DNA of 48,500 bases from Chrysomallon squamiferum (Eukaryota > Mollusca > Gastropoda > Neomphalida > Peltospiridae): positions 18,330,310 through 18,378,809 of the forward strand of contig CM022673.1 of assembly GCA_012295275.1 (NCBI GenBank), written 5' to 3'. Of this stretch, positions 34,824-46,265 are shown in pieces. The notes beneath the pieces were generated by a model. It ran no database searches. It was given only the letters and a program-made list of their open reading frames with translations, and was not told the DNA's origin. The number at the start of each line of letters is the position of its first letter. Within the stretch, counting starts at the first letter, position 1. A program made the position numbers and the translations under genes.

Positions 34824-35326
34824 TTATATATATATATATACAAGATATATAAACCTCCTGACACATCAGTATATTAAACTTTATGTTAGAAAAACATATA
34901 ATAAACAAATAATCAAATTCTTCAAACGACTAACAAACAAGTTAAAACACGTCATTTCGCCATGTTTCCACTCATAGTTTAACATTTGAAACACCGATTA
35001 TGGAATATTAAATATTTTGTTCACATTGTTTTGATGGGTTTTGGCTTTGCAGTCATAAAGTTATATCTTTTATAAAAATAACCTTAACGATTGGTAGTAA
35101 AATAATCCTTTTTCTTCATAGCTTTTTTTCTTCATTAGTACATTATGTTTGGATAATGTATCATATTCAAACATATTTCATGTTTCCAGATGTTTTTGAA
35201 AGATATAATTTGTTTTATTGTATTGTATTTTGTACTTATTATATATATATATAATATTTTGAGTTTTGTAAAAAAAAATTGTGTGTTTTGTTATTGCTAA
35301 TATTGTTGTTGATGTTGTTGTTGTTG

Positions 35327-35361
<35 letters not shown>

Positions 35362-35699
35362 TATTATTATTCTGTACTTTTTATTTAAAACAAAAAATGT
35401 CTTATTTGATCTTCTTTTTTCTTTTTAAAATACTTTACCTAACAATATTTCCTCAGTCTTATTACATTTTAATAGATCAATAAAAAAATTATATAAATAA
35501 AAAAATAAAAAAATATAAAAAATTCGTCTGCTGTTTAATCTAAATCATAGGTGAATTTCAAAGTTGTTTTTCTTTTTTTTTTTTTTTTTTTTTTTTCTTT
35601 TTTTAAGAACGCAGTAATTGAAGACATATGGTCATTAAATGTAAATTACAAATAATTTTTTATGAAAATTTATATGTAACGGATATTGAGAATTAATTT

Positions 35700-35732
<33 letters not shown>

Positions 35733-36060
35733 GCAAATGAATTTTTACTGCGAGACGGGTAATTTTGTAAAAAACCCAGAAAACAAATTTATAGCTTTCT
35801 ATTTGCGTCTGTCAAGTAGATCGATGTATATTAAAATAATAATGGTAAGAAAAAATATATGTTTTCTTTTTTATAGTTTTATTTCATTTTAATGGCGTGG
35901 GGGTGTGCGGGTTTTGTTTGTCGGGGTAGTATAATTTATTTCATTTTAGTTTTGTAAAAGTACATTTTTCAGGCGATGATTATTTAAAATAAATAAAATT
36001 AAGGTCTTCTGTCTTCATCTGTCTGTCCTTTTCTTCTTTCGAAATATTTTGTTTTGTTTT
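34216..36060. other. Very AT-rich DNA with homopolymers
   Basis: Contains an A-rich run of about 26 (34539-34564), (GT)n at 34791-34820, GTT/ATT triplets (35308-35372) and long T runs (35573-35606, 35702-35728). No gene recognised. Confidence 0.65.
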
Positions 36061-36077
36061 ATTTTATTTCGTTTATG

Positions 36078-36079
36078 GT

Positions 36080-36122
<43 letters not shown>

Positions 36123-36165
36123 TTTTATTTTATTTTATTTTTTTATTTTATTTTATTTTATTTCA
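36078..36165. repeat. (TTTA)n then (TTTTA)n tract
   Basis: Tetranucleotide units (36078-36124) pass into pentanucleotide units. Confidence 0.92.
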
Positions 36166-37649
36166 TTTTTATTTTTCGAGTTTGGCTTTTGTAGGAGTTT
36201 ATTTTATTTTAGTTTATATATCTTTTTTGTTTGCAGATTTTATTACTAATTAATCAATTTATTTTGTATTTATTTGTTTGTTTGTTGTTTGTTTGTTTGA
36301 TTGGTTGACTGGTAGATTGGTTGTTTCTTTTTCCTGTATTTATATTTATTATAAAATGTCTCTTGATATTTACTGAACTGTCTACAGGTAGTGCTATTTC
36401 TTGTTTCATTTTCTATTTCTTGTCAATTTAACAAACACCAGAAATTATTCTCTTAAATTTATTTTGTATCTTCATATTCGTCCATTTTAGTGTTTAATCC
36501 TTACCACAGAATGATATAAATTTGAATCTAATGAGATACGTTTTCACTTGGACTATCTAAACTTTACACAATACACAAACAGTTACCTCAATCGGGTACT
36601 TTATGCAAATTTATACAGCACAACCTTAGTAAAGAGTCATCAGGTTTCATCTAATAGAGAAAAGCTGAATTAATGACTGTCAACAATGTTTGTGAAACTT
36701 CAAATTTGTGCACGCATCATCACATATTATTTTTTAATAAGCGGCTGTGAGACATTTTCGTGTTACATGTTACGTGAACAAGGAAGTGCATGCTATTGAT
36801 ACACCTGTCTCCGGGCACTGGTTGGAACATGAGATGCACTAAGAAGGTTCGATCCCGCTACATGTCAAATAGGTAATCTTTGATAAATGGAACACTGGTA
36901 TAATGAGAAATAGTTGAAGATTTGATCTTACGAATATCACTCCTACAACAAGTTTAGTACCACGGAAGTACTCACTGCTCTCACAGAAAGACAAATACGC
37001 ATATATTTGTAAAGTCTGTGACTCATCAGTAATTTTGTGAAATTATTCAGCTTTGCCTGTGTGTGGTCATTCTGCATAGAAATAATGAAACAGAAATTTT
37101 GTATTTCATTCTAGAATTTGACAATAACTCCATGTCTCGAAACATTTTCACAGGATAGTATAGAAATTTTTATTTTTATATATCAGTGGTAAAACGCTAG
37201 GTAGGCATTATCATCTCATCTCAGTGCTGTTTTTTTGTTCATTGATGTAAAAATAGCTGACACAACAGCTGATTTTAGCAGGTCATTGTTTATTATTACT
37301 CAAACAAAACTTGTTCTAAAGTGTTTATTTCTGAATGACTTTATTTGAAATTTGTAACAGTGGTTTATGTAACGAGGTAAACATGGACGTTGACCTTGAC
37401 CTTGTTCTATTTCCGGTGCAAAAGAACGAATTTCACAGTACATTAAAATCGGTGCTGCCAGTGTCATTTTGTGCAAGAATTAAACCGTGAAGACAGAAAC
37501 ATATCTGTATAATAACCAAGAAAACAAATTTACTCAAGGAAGACGTAGAAGAAGAAAGCCTTTCTAAATTAAATTTGAAATAAAGTACAGCCTTTAAAAA
37601 TCGCTCCATCATGGAGTCATTTTCGAGCATGTTTCCCTGAATGCAGCGT

Positions 37650-37830
37650 CATTGACAACATCAGTGGCAGCCGGCGTAGTTGGTGCTGATATATTTAAGA
37701 CTGTGCGAATGTTGCTGATTATTCTGTACTTACAAATACATTTCTAACGCAGCTCTGGTCGACCGGTGTGGCGCTGGCTGTAATTAGCTAAATCCTCGAT
37801 GCATTTTTCTGTCTTCTGCGCGGTATAATG
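37650..37830. other. GC-elevated unique patch, unknown function
   Basis: A stretch with clustered CpG and a CTGTAATTAGCT homeodomain-type core (37779-37790), surrounded by AT-rich repeats. One + frame reads NAASLTTSVAAGVVGADIF and then a hydrophobic run to a stop near 37748, but it lacks a start or splice context. It could be a conserved non-coding element, an exon fragment or a repeat. Confidence 0.25.
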
Positions 37831-38394
37831 GACGCGAACTTTATGGAAGAGTTAAACATAAGGATTAGCACAAAGTAGAAGGACAAACACTAAGACGAAG
37901 CACTTTGGTCTGTGATGAGTCACGTGAAATACCTGTTACAGAGTTACTGAAAATATTCACTTCGTGAAGAAAAAAGTTAAATGATTTTTGTTTTTAATGT
38001 AAACTTTCTTTAAAACAACCAATTCGTTTTATATTAAGTTATTAAAATGTATTTGTTTGTTCTTTCTTTCTTTTAATCTATCAGTCAATTAATTAATCAA
38101 TTTATTTATTTATTTGTTTGTTTATTCATTATTCTTTTTATATTTCTCTCTTTTGTATCATGTTTCTTGATGCAAGACACCATCAAATAAACTACTATTT
38201 TCGATTAGCAGTAAGAAATGTATAAAATAAACCTTCCCAGAGAAGCGATACAGTGCTGATGCGTAAATATTTATTTATTTGTAAACTGTTTAATCATATC
38301 ACTACAGACGTAAGACAGAAACAATTAAATACAGTAGTTTTTCATACATCAGTTGTCTGACAGGAACCAGAAATAAGTTTAAAACTGCTCTGAA

Positions 38395-38432
38395 GAGAAT
38401 CGATCACGTGCTGCCTCTAACGACTAAGCCTT
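38395..38432 (-). mobile_element. Possible tRNA-derived fragment
   Basis: The minus strand reads GGCTTAGTCGTTAGAGGCAG then CACGTGATCGATTC, resembling an A-box region joined almost directly to a B-box-like sequence. A-to-B spacing is far too short for a tRNA, so it would be an internally deleted relic. Weak. Confidence 0.25.
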
Positions 38433-38494
38433 GATAATTCTCTTCATTTTGGTTTTATTTTTCAACGATGAAACGTATAACAACAGTCTCACAG

Positions 38495-39319
<825 letters not shown>

Positions 39320-39542
39320 TTATGTTTGTTTGTCTGTGTCTCTGTCTATCTGTATGTATGTTTGCATGTATGTATGTCTGCATTTACGTTTGTATGTATG
39401 TCTGTATGCATGTATGTTTGTGTATATTTGTTTGTGTGTATGTATGTTTGTATGTATGTATGTAATGTACATATGTACGTGTATGTATGTGGATGTGTAT
39501 ATATATGTGTGTGTGTGTGTGTGTGCGTGTGTGTGTTTTCAC

Positions 39543-39600
<58 letters not shown>
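39320..39600. repeat. TGTATG-rich, (GT)n and (GA)n compound tract
   Basis: TGTATG/TGTCTG variants, then GT near 39507-39536, then pure AG at about 39547-39599. Confidence 0.92.
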
Positions 39601-39603
<3 letters not shown>

Positions 39604-39754
39604 CATGTATACATTTCATATATATCCTGATTTTAAACTTAAGAATCAAACACTTAAGAACATTTACATCACTAAAAATAAACGTTATTTTACTTAATCC
39701 ATTTATTGGTAATAAAACAGAAGTTATATTTTAAAGTGCCTATTGTCCAGATAT

Positions 39755-39756
<2 letters not shown>

Positions 39757-39816
<60 letters not shown>
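39757..39816. repeat. (TA)n microsatellite, 60 bp
   Basis: Uninterrupted AT dinucleotides. Confidence 0.97.
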
Positions 39817-39818
<2 letters not shown>

Positions 39819-39909
39819 GCAACAAAGGATGTTTCTGTAATTGACAGTATATTGAAATAATAAACTTCTTTACTTCTGTCATTGTATTTTGGATTAACTG
39901 TCAGTATTA

Positions 39910-40080
39910 ATTGTTCTCTCTCTTTCTCTCTCTAATTCTCAATGTATTTATCTACCTGTCTCTGTCTTTCTCTCTATTTGTTTGTCTATCTATCTATTTA
40001 TCTATCTATTTACCTATCTCTGTATCTATCTATATGTGTGTGTGCCGTTTTCTGTTCATCTGTCTATCCATATATCAAAT
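39910..40080. repeat. TCTC/TATC/TCTG degenerate tract
   Basis: Imperfect tetranucleotide units (TATC, TGTC, TATT). The open frames it carries are artefacts. Confidence 0.85.
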
Positions 40081-40369
40081 ATCTATGCATCTATATTAAT
40101 ATCTGCATGTCCGCCAATCCAACCATCCATCCGTCTTCCTGTCTGTCTCTTCTTCTGTATAAATCTCTGTTTTTTTCTCGCTCATTGTTTCCCAGTATGA
40201 TATTTGTACACTAGATGTCAGTTATTACATACACTTGTACGAATTAATCCAGCACCATTTAAATGCACAATTTATCTGTCAGTCTTATTCCGTGTATTTC
40301 AGATAGCTAATCTTTCCATATTTCATCACGTTCCAGTAACTAGTTTCTATATATCTAAACTACGATGCC

Positions 40370-40783
40370 ACAAAAAAAAAACATCTCTCACATTTGATTG
40401 GTTAATTCCACCAAGACGTTTTCCGGCGAGTGCCAGGATACGCGATACTTCGTCACAACGACCTTTGTATTAATATTCTTAATTGTGTTATTCTAGTCAA
40501 TCGTTTTCTAGCTGTTTTATCGCTACTTAATAACAACAGCGGCCACTTCGATACCTCCGAGTTCCGCCAGAGACTAGGAGTAAACGACTTGGCCAGACAA
40601 GTTGATTTTCAATAACACTGCCATGCTTTGAGCCGATATTAAAGGGCTTCTCGGCTTATCCTGGGTAATTCCTTTGACAGTGAAACCGTTTTTATTGACT
40701 CTCATGATGAAAAATCGTCTGTGTTTCAGAAACTATGTAGAGGGCAGAGTTTGATTACCGCGCTGGTACACAAGAGATAAGAA
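40370..40783 (+). promoter_or_regulatory. Presumed promoter/5' UTR region of the GPCR gene
   Basis: About 400 bp with higher GC and CpG than the flanks (for example TTTCCGGCGAGTGCC near 40420), directly upstream of the proposed start codon. A 3' splice-site-like GTGTTTCAG ends at 40729, so the start-codon exon may begin at 40730 with an earlier untranslated exon upstream. An in-frame TAA at 40778-40780 shows that translation cannot begin earlier in this frame within the exon. No TATA box was identified. Inferred from position and composition. Confidence 0.35.
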
Positions 40784-40828
40784 ATGGCAACTGATTCAAC
40801 ATTGTGCAGAATTCTTCTTCTTCTCGCG
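40784..40828 (+). CDS. Class B GPCR, proposed first coding exon
   Basis: The frame begins ATG at 40784 in a favourable context (A at -3, G at +4), with an in-frame stop two codons upstream, and reads MATDSTLCRILLLLA. The exon ends exactly at a consensus donor GCG|GTAAGT, so the intron starts at 40829 in phase 0. The short basic-then-leucine run is the beginning of a secretory signal sequence that would be completed by the next exon, as expected for the N-terminus of a secretin-family receptor. Three candidate acceptors upstream of the HRM exon (42340, 42451, 42499) are all phase 0 and in frame with the HRM domain. Joining this exon to the HRM exon is therefore possible without a frame change. 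The link is inferred; no transcript is available here, and a different first exon remains possible. Confidence 0.55.
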
Positions 40829-41209
40829 GTAAGTTGTATTTTACTTTTTATTCTGTCTTGTGTAAATGAGATTCCTTTCATCTATTCTCCATAATTGTCG
40901 GTTTACTTACTTGTGTCACTTTACTTTAAAAGGAAAAAGAACGGAGAGAAAAGAAAAAGTTTGTCTGTGTGAGTGTATATGTATGTCTGTGTACTTACAT
41001 ATTTTATTAAAACATCAGCCCTTCCTTTTCTGTCGTTTTTCTTTTTGTTTTCTTTTTTTCTTTTTTTTCTCAGTTTATATATACATATTAACAAAACACT
41101 GAGAAAGACAGAAACGAAAGTGGTAGAAAACTGAGGTAAAAAGAAAGAAAAAATACGAATTAAATAAAACAAAAGCAGACAGAAAAAAAAAATGAAAAGA
41201 AGAGAACGA

Positions 41210-41266
41210 AAGAAGGAAGAAAGAAAGGAAGAAAGGAAGAAAGAAAGAAAGAAAGAAAGAAAGGAT
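41210..41266. repeat. (GAAA)n/(GGAA)n microsatellite
   Basis: Mixed GAAA and GGAA units ending in five clean GAAA copies. The reverse frames are artefacts. Confidence 0.92.
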
Positions 41267-41709
41267 AAAGAATACGTGCATACGACGTGCAGTGTAAACA
41301 CGTTCAGAGCTCGTACTGCAAAGTAAAGTTGACGGGTAAAGAGAGGAAAGAGGTTAACTGGTGTTGTCGGTTAATGAACGTCCTGCTCACACAACGCTAT
41401 CAAGATAACGGCACTTGTCACACGTCGCACCATTTCGTTCTGGAAACGTTCAGGACTCGCAGTTTAACATGGACACGGTTTAGACACGTACATCATTTGA
41501 CATGAATACTCCGCACATCATCTGGAGATATTTCTTCATTCTCAAAGTGTATCGATCTGGGTGAAACAAGATGGTACGAACCAGCTAATTAATCACGTAA
41601 TAAAAACTGGATATTTCACCTTACAACAACAGGAAAAAAGAATAAAACGTCTTCGTTTCGACACGCAAGTACATTCTTCCAGCATAACTAACAGCCACCG
41701 ACAATGACG

Positions 41710-41768
41710 CGATGATATGGTACCAGCGTCCAAAATGAGATGTACAGGGTTCAAACCTGCACGGCGGC
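41710..41768 (+). mobile_element. tRNA-like SINE relic in GPCR intron 1
   Basis: A consensus B box GGTTCAAACC at 41748-41757 is preceded about 25 bp upstream by TATGGTACCAGCG, resembling the end of an A-box/D-arm region (TGGTAGAGCG in many tRNAs). Flanking stems are poor, so a functional tRNA gene is unlikely. Weak call. Confidence 0.35.
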
Positions 41769-42058
41769 TTCACACAGAACTAATCTTAACGTTCTACTAC
41801 CATCATACTCCGTATTTTTCTAACGTCAATGAGTCTGGATAACACAGATTTAAAAACATATCTGTGTTGAGCTGAGGCCAGTAAATTTTCTTATTTACAG
41901 AGAAATGAAAAAAATTACAAAAACATTGAAGACAGATTAGATAGAGAGAAACAATGAGTTAGTATGTAAAATTTATATTCATTTTTTATTATTATTATTA
42001 TATCTTTTCTTTTTTTTGCCTTGTTTATATCTGAAATTTTAACTTTAATTTTCGGCAT

Positions 42059-42164
42059 TATCATCATCATCATAATTATCATTATTATTATTATTATCAT
42101 CATCATCATCATCATCATCATTGGTGGTGTTGTTGTTGTGTTCTTGTTAGAGTTGTTGTTGTTG

Positions 42165-42228
<64 letters not shown>
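42059..42228. repeat. (ATC)n/(ATT)n/(GTT)n trinucleotide tract
   Basis: Blocks of ATC, ATT, ATC, GTT and finally about 18 ATT triplets, ending about 110 bp upstream of the first possible acceptor for the HRM exon. Confidence 0.95.
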
Positions 42229-42451
42229 GCTATAAATAAGCATATTGCTTAACAATAAAAGTTTGTACCAAATCATGAAAGACTGTAAATCTCGTTATTG
42301 CGCAGTCTCAATAAGGACGGGTTTGATTTTGTAATTTTAGTTAATATGGCCCACCAAGTCGGTGGACATGTGCCGGAACAAGTTCAAACTCCAGAAACCA
42401 GAAGACTTCCGGTTATATACGTGTTCCTGGTGTTATTACTTCCTGTTCCAG

Positions 42452-42785
42452 TCAAAGGTTCTGCTGCCTGGATTTAATTCTCTGTATCTGACTGCTCAGC
42501 AAAACGGAACGCTGTTTACAAAAGGAGACACGTTAATCCCGGACTTACAGAATGAAACGATGAGAACTGTAATTTGTTCAACTTTGACCTCGGCTCAGTG
42601 TGACAGATGGCAGATGTGCTGCCAGGCCGCGGACCAGTGCTGCCAGTCGCAGACCGCTGCACCTCGAAGCAAGAACGGAACGTGTAAACGGACGTGGGAC
42701 GGGTACGGCTGCTGGGAGGACACGCTCCCCGGAACAACAAATCAGCTTAGTTGTCCAAGCTTCCTAGAGTACTCTGTACCAACAA
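42452..42785 (+). CDS. Class B1 GPCR exon: N-terminus and first half of HRM domain
   Basis: This exon encodes the extracellular hormone-binding region of a secretin-family neuropeptide receptor of the plasma membrane, which would bind a peptide ligand and signal through G proteins. Visible in order: SKVLLPGFNS (end of the signal region), sequons NGT, NET and NGT, a Cys-rich helix-like segment (ICSTL, QCDRW, CC, CC), then the diagnostic CKRTWDGYGCWEDTLPGT and SCPSF. The WDG Asp, the CW pair and CP are family-conserved. The exon ends ACAA|GTAAGT, a consensus donor, after the first base of a codon (phase 1). The next exon supplies GG to make Arg, and the HRM domain then continues in register. 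Preferred start: after the acceptor TTACTTCCTGTTCCAG (42451). Alternatives at 42340 and 42499 are also in phase. Up to five Cys exceed the canonical six. Confidence 0.85.
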
Positions 42786-42899
42786 GTAAGTACACACATA
42801 CGCATGCAAGTACGCAGACGTACATAAACAGACATTTTTATAAATGTTAACATTCATACATTCATCCGTAGATATGTTCATACGGTGATAAATATCTAG

Positions 42900-43090
42900 A
42901 TACAGAGACACATACATATCCATTTACTCATTCATTCATTCATACATACATACATTCATGCATACATATACATACATACATTCATACATACATATACATA
43001 CATACATACATATATACATACATATTATTACGTACATACATACATATATACACACACACAAATACATATACACACACATACTAAGACATA
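42900..43090. repeat. TACA-rich microsatellite tract
   Basis: ATACAT/TACA/ATTC variants; low complexity. Confidence 0.9.
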
Positions 43091-43099
43091 CATACATAA

Positions 43100-43290
43100 G
43101 TCTGTCTTGATGGCTGAACGGTAACATCGTCCTCCTTCGGAGTGCGGGTGAATGGGTGCCATACGTTCAAGTCTCGTCAGCGGCATCTGACGGTGTTTGT
43201 GAGGTTGTGATTGAACTTTGTCCTTCTGCGCCAGTGCAATCCCAATGTATTCCCAAGTATTGTCCATGTTCAGAGTCTAATCGTACATAA
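43100..43290 (+). mobile_element. tRNA-derived SINE
   Basis: A tRNA-like head carries an RNA polymerase III A box TGGCTGAACGG (43111-43121) and a B box CGTTCAAGTCT (43164-43174), at tRNA-like spacing. It is followed by about 110 bp of unrelated body, then AAATATTAAAATAAATACA and TACA repeats that may be its tail. It lies inside GPCR intron 2 in sense orientation. Target-site duplications cannot be read through the flanking TACA repeats. The tRNA-like portion does not fold as a standard tRNA, so it is a retroposon and not a tRNA gene. Confidence 0.65.
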
Positions 43291-43319
43291 GACTGAGAAT
43301 ACTTAAATATTAAAATAAA

Positions 43320-43425
43320 TACATACACCCATACACATACCCATAAATACACCCATATATACACACTAATACATACACACAAATACATACACACACGAAG
43401 GTACAGACAAAGACATACGTACATA
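43320..43425. repeat. TACA/CA-rich tract
   Basis: TACACCCATACACA-type variants directly after the SINE. Confidence 0.88.
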
Positions 43426-43728
43426 AGAACACAAGTATGTAATGTTTCAGTTTCTATACTGATACTGTGTTATATATAGATACATGACTTTTAAATAACA
43501 ATATAAATCATGTTGGCACATTTCGGTAAAATCCTGAAAATAGATTACATGTTATTTTTATCATGAACAAAACCATGCTACTCTACAGGTGGAAGGGGTC
43601 TCTTTGCTTTTGCTATTTTTAACTTTGTCTAAGTCAGAATAGTTTTGATGACGCATCGAGTTACAGAGATTGTGCAGGACTATGTCCTACTTGAAACAAG
43701 AAATACAGTAACACTTTAATATACATAT

Positions 43729-43729
<1 letters not shown>

Positions 43730-43773
<44 letters not shown>
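43730..43773. repeat. (CA)n microsatellite, 44 bp
   Basis: Uninterrupted AC dinucleotides followed by TACATA/TATA sequence to about 43826. Confidence 0.97.
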
Positions 43774-43777
<4 letters not shown>

Positions 43778-43949
43778 TATACATGTATATATATATATAT
43801 ATGTATATGTATATGTATGTATATTTAATGGACGTAAGGACTCACACATATCGATGGATTTTCAGAAAATAGAGGTGATAGGTAGATAGATGAATGCAAT
43901 AAATGAAGGATGATTGGATAAATGAACTGATAGTCACAAACAGATGATA

Positions 43950-44225
<276 letters not shown>

Positions 44226-44887
44226 CTATCAGATACCCTTCTGACAGTTTTACAGATGTAATTATAAACTCAGTATTCAGACTGTAGCGTTGTTGTCATT
44301 AAAGTCTGTGAAGTCAGACACAAGGAGCCACCTAATCATTAAAACATTCCACGGGAGCCAGGTGGTCATCTTGGAAATTTAAAACTAGCGACCTTCTAAT
44401 TGCATTCCTTTTAAATAGTATCTACATTGGTATAAAGAAATCTTCACAAATTCGTAACGAGCTGTTAAACGGTTAAATTAACGATCTTAACGTTGTTGTT
44501 GAAGGACGGATAATTTGTTGAGGAAACTGCGGTGTGTTTTTCTGGATGTGTTGTAACAAGAGAAATATTTCACAGCAGTGAAACTTCTAGAGCTTCCTCT
44601 GTCCAGCCAGTTATTAATCACAGAAAATAAGATCTGTTAAACCAACAATATGAGAGACGTCCGGGTTCGTAGGTCAAGACTTGACATTGACCTGCTGTCA
44701 GTAACATTGTTACTTCCACTCCCGCCATTTCATTGTAATCACAGATGAAAACTGAATTAAACATTTGTTTTTATTTTAGAATCCATGAACACGTTCACAT
44801 AATTAGAACACTAAATCGTGTTTACAGATACTCATTACTAATATCAGATCTCTTGTTTACATACAATTCAATCAAATTACAAATACT

Positions 44888-45003
44888 GAAAATTATATCA
44901 CATATTTACTTATATTGAACATTAAATCACGTATTTGCACATACTGAACTCTGAATCACGTATTTACATTTATTGAACACTACACCACGTATCTGCGTGA
45001 GTA
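44888..45003. repeat. 29-bp minisatellite, about four units
   Basis: The motif TCACGTATTTRCA recurs at 44898, 44927, 44956 and 44985 with an exact 29-bp step. Units carry TATTGAACACTA-type spacers and moderate divergence. Confidence 0.88.
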
Positions 45004-45064
45004 GCCTGTTTGCAAACTCTAAAAGAACACTAAACTTCGCGTGTTTACAGTGAACAGTAGAGGA

Positions 45065-45132
45065 GATGTTTTGTTTTATCTGATGTTTTGTTTTATCTGA
45101 TGTTTTGTTTTATCTGCTGTTTTGTTTTATCT
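45065..45132. repeat. 17-bp tandem repeat before a splice acceptor
   Basis: Four units of GATGTTTTGTTTTATCT at 45065, 45082, 45099 and 45116 (the last with C at position 2). They end 18 bp before the AG acceptor at 45149-45150. The array supplies the T-rich tract and could supply multiple branch-point candidates. Confidence 0.95.
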
Positions 45133-45150
45133 GTTTACGTTGTGTTGCAG

Positions 45151-45242
45151 GGTTCGCGCTGAAAAGGTGTCTTGCTAATGGAACGTGGCTGAAGGTGTCA
45201 GGCCGAGACTGGACAGACTACGCCCCGTGTTTAGACAAAACA
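45151..45242 (+). CDS. Class B1 GPCR exon: second half of HRM domain
   Basis: Follows the acceptor GTTGTGTTGCAG; the first two bases GG complete the split Arg codon. Reads FALKRCLANGTWLKVSGRDW then TDYAPCLDKT. This is the C-terminal half of the hormone-receptor domain: the fifth conserved Cys, the NGTW motif (also an N-glycosylation sequon), and the closing W..Y..C. The longer loop with a Trp before 'xxYxxC' is shared with calcitonin and PTH receptors, whereas CRF-type receptors have a shorter loop, so a calcitonin/PTH-like subgroup is favoured. The exon ends ACA|GTGAGT (consensus donor, phase 0). The seven-helix exons are not seen before the window ends. The frame runs on without a stop into the intron for about 18 codons, which is not coding. 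Confidence 0.92.
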
Positions 45243-46225
45243 GTGAGTCTCGCACAGAACTCGTGTCTCAGAATACGTCTTCACAGCCTGTACCTGTTAC
45301 CTTAAGTCTCTGCATTCTCGCTTCAACTTTTGTATTTCTCTGTCTCTTTACCTATGTCTGTTCTTCTGTTTCTAGGTTATTATTAGTCTGTTTGTGTCTC
45401 TGCGTCTCACAGGTGGGCTGGGTTTTTTTCCTGTTTCTGTATCTCCCTCTCTCGTTATTTTTTTTTCTTTTTTTTTTCTGCGATTATCTGTATCTGTAAT
45501 TCTGCTTGTTTTTCACTCAGTACTGTGTCATTTTTTTTTCATCAGTTATCTATTTTTCTACATCTTTCACGTATTTTTATCTTACAAATTATAACTTTTA
45601 ATATCAGTAACACTAGTAATTTCTTAATCTTCGGCTACCTGTCTTCTTCTGTAATAACTGAGACGTGTAAAATTATCATCATTTATCTAGTGATGTAAGC
45701 CACCCGTCCCTCAGATCTCACTGCTTCATCAGTGTTGAGTATGAACTTCAAGTCTTTGAAACTTATTTCATTCATTCTGACTTGATGTCACCATTAAAAG
45801 TAGCAGAATACGATAGGTGAAAATTTATGTAAAATACATTCCTCTCTACAAGCAGATACAGAACATTTTTACAGCCTCTTTTCTCTGATATTAAGGCTGT
45901 CACACTAAAAAGTATAATAGCAGTTAACTGTAAATCTTGTGAGGTGATAAACATGCAGATAGAAATACAAAATTGATATTACAAGTTGATTAAGGATCTG
46001 TTTCAAGTTAGAACTGACACGAATACTTCCTCTATACTTCACGAGTTGAAACCACGCCATTCTGTCCAGCACTCATTACTAGCTCATTTCTCCACAAGTT
46101 AAAAAAGTATTGTTCAGATGTGAAACGAGATTAAAAAGTTAACACTGCTTTTGTCCAGATACTTTGAAAGCAAAATGAATAAATTTTTAAAAATCATAAC
46201 AATAATAATTTAAATTTAACTAAAA

Positions 46226-46265
<40 letters not shown>

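Larger units (their letters stand above)
40829..42451 (+). other. GPCR intron 1 (proposed)
   Basis: Begins GTAAGT and ends in TTACTTCCTGTTCCAG. It holds a GAAA/GGAA tract, a tRNA-like relic and an ATC/ATT/GTT tract. If acceptor 42340 is used, the intron ends earlier. Confidence 0.5.

Noticed and set aside
37433-37630. Minus-strand frame with a hydrophobic segment (FVFLVIIQICFCL)
   Set aside because: The hydrophobic stretch is a T-rich tract ending in a splice-acceptor-like TACAG; no partner exon or motif supports it.
40204-40615. Two overlapping + frames upstream of the GPCR start
   Set aside because: No recognisable domain and no continuity with the HRM frame; more likely promoter or 5' UTR sequence.
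42346-42477. Signal-peptide-like frame starting at ATG 42346
   Set aside because: Out of frame with the HRM domain; the hydrophobic residues coincide with the pyrimidine tract of an acceptor, and a first exon with a compatible phase exists upstream. Kept only as an alternative in the findings.
42516-42740. 74-codon minus-strand frame
   Set aside because: Antisense of the HRM-coding exon.
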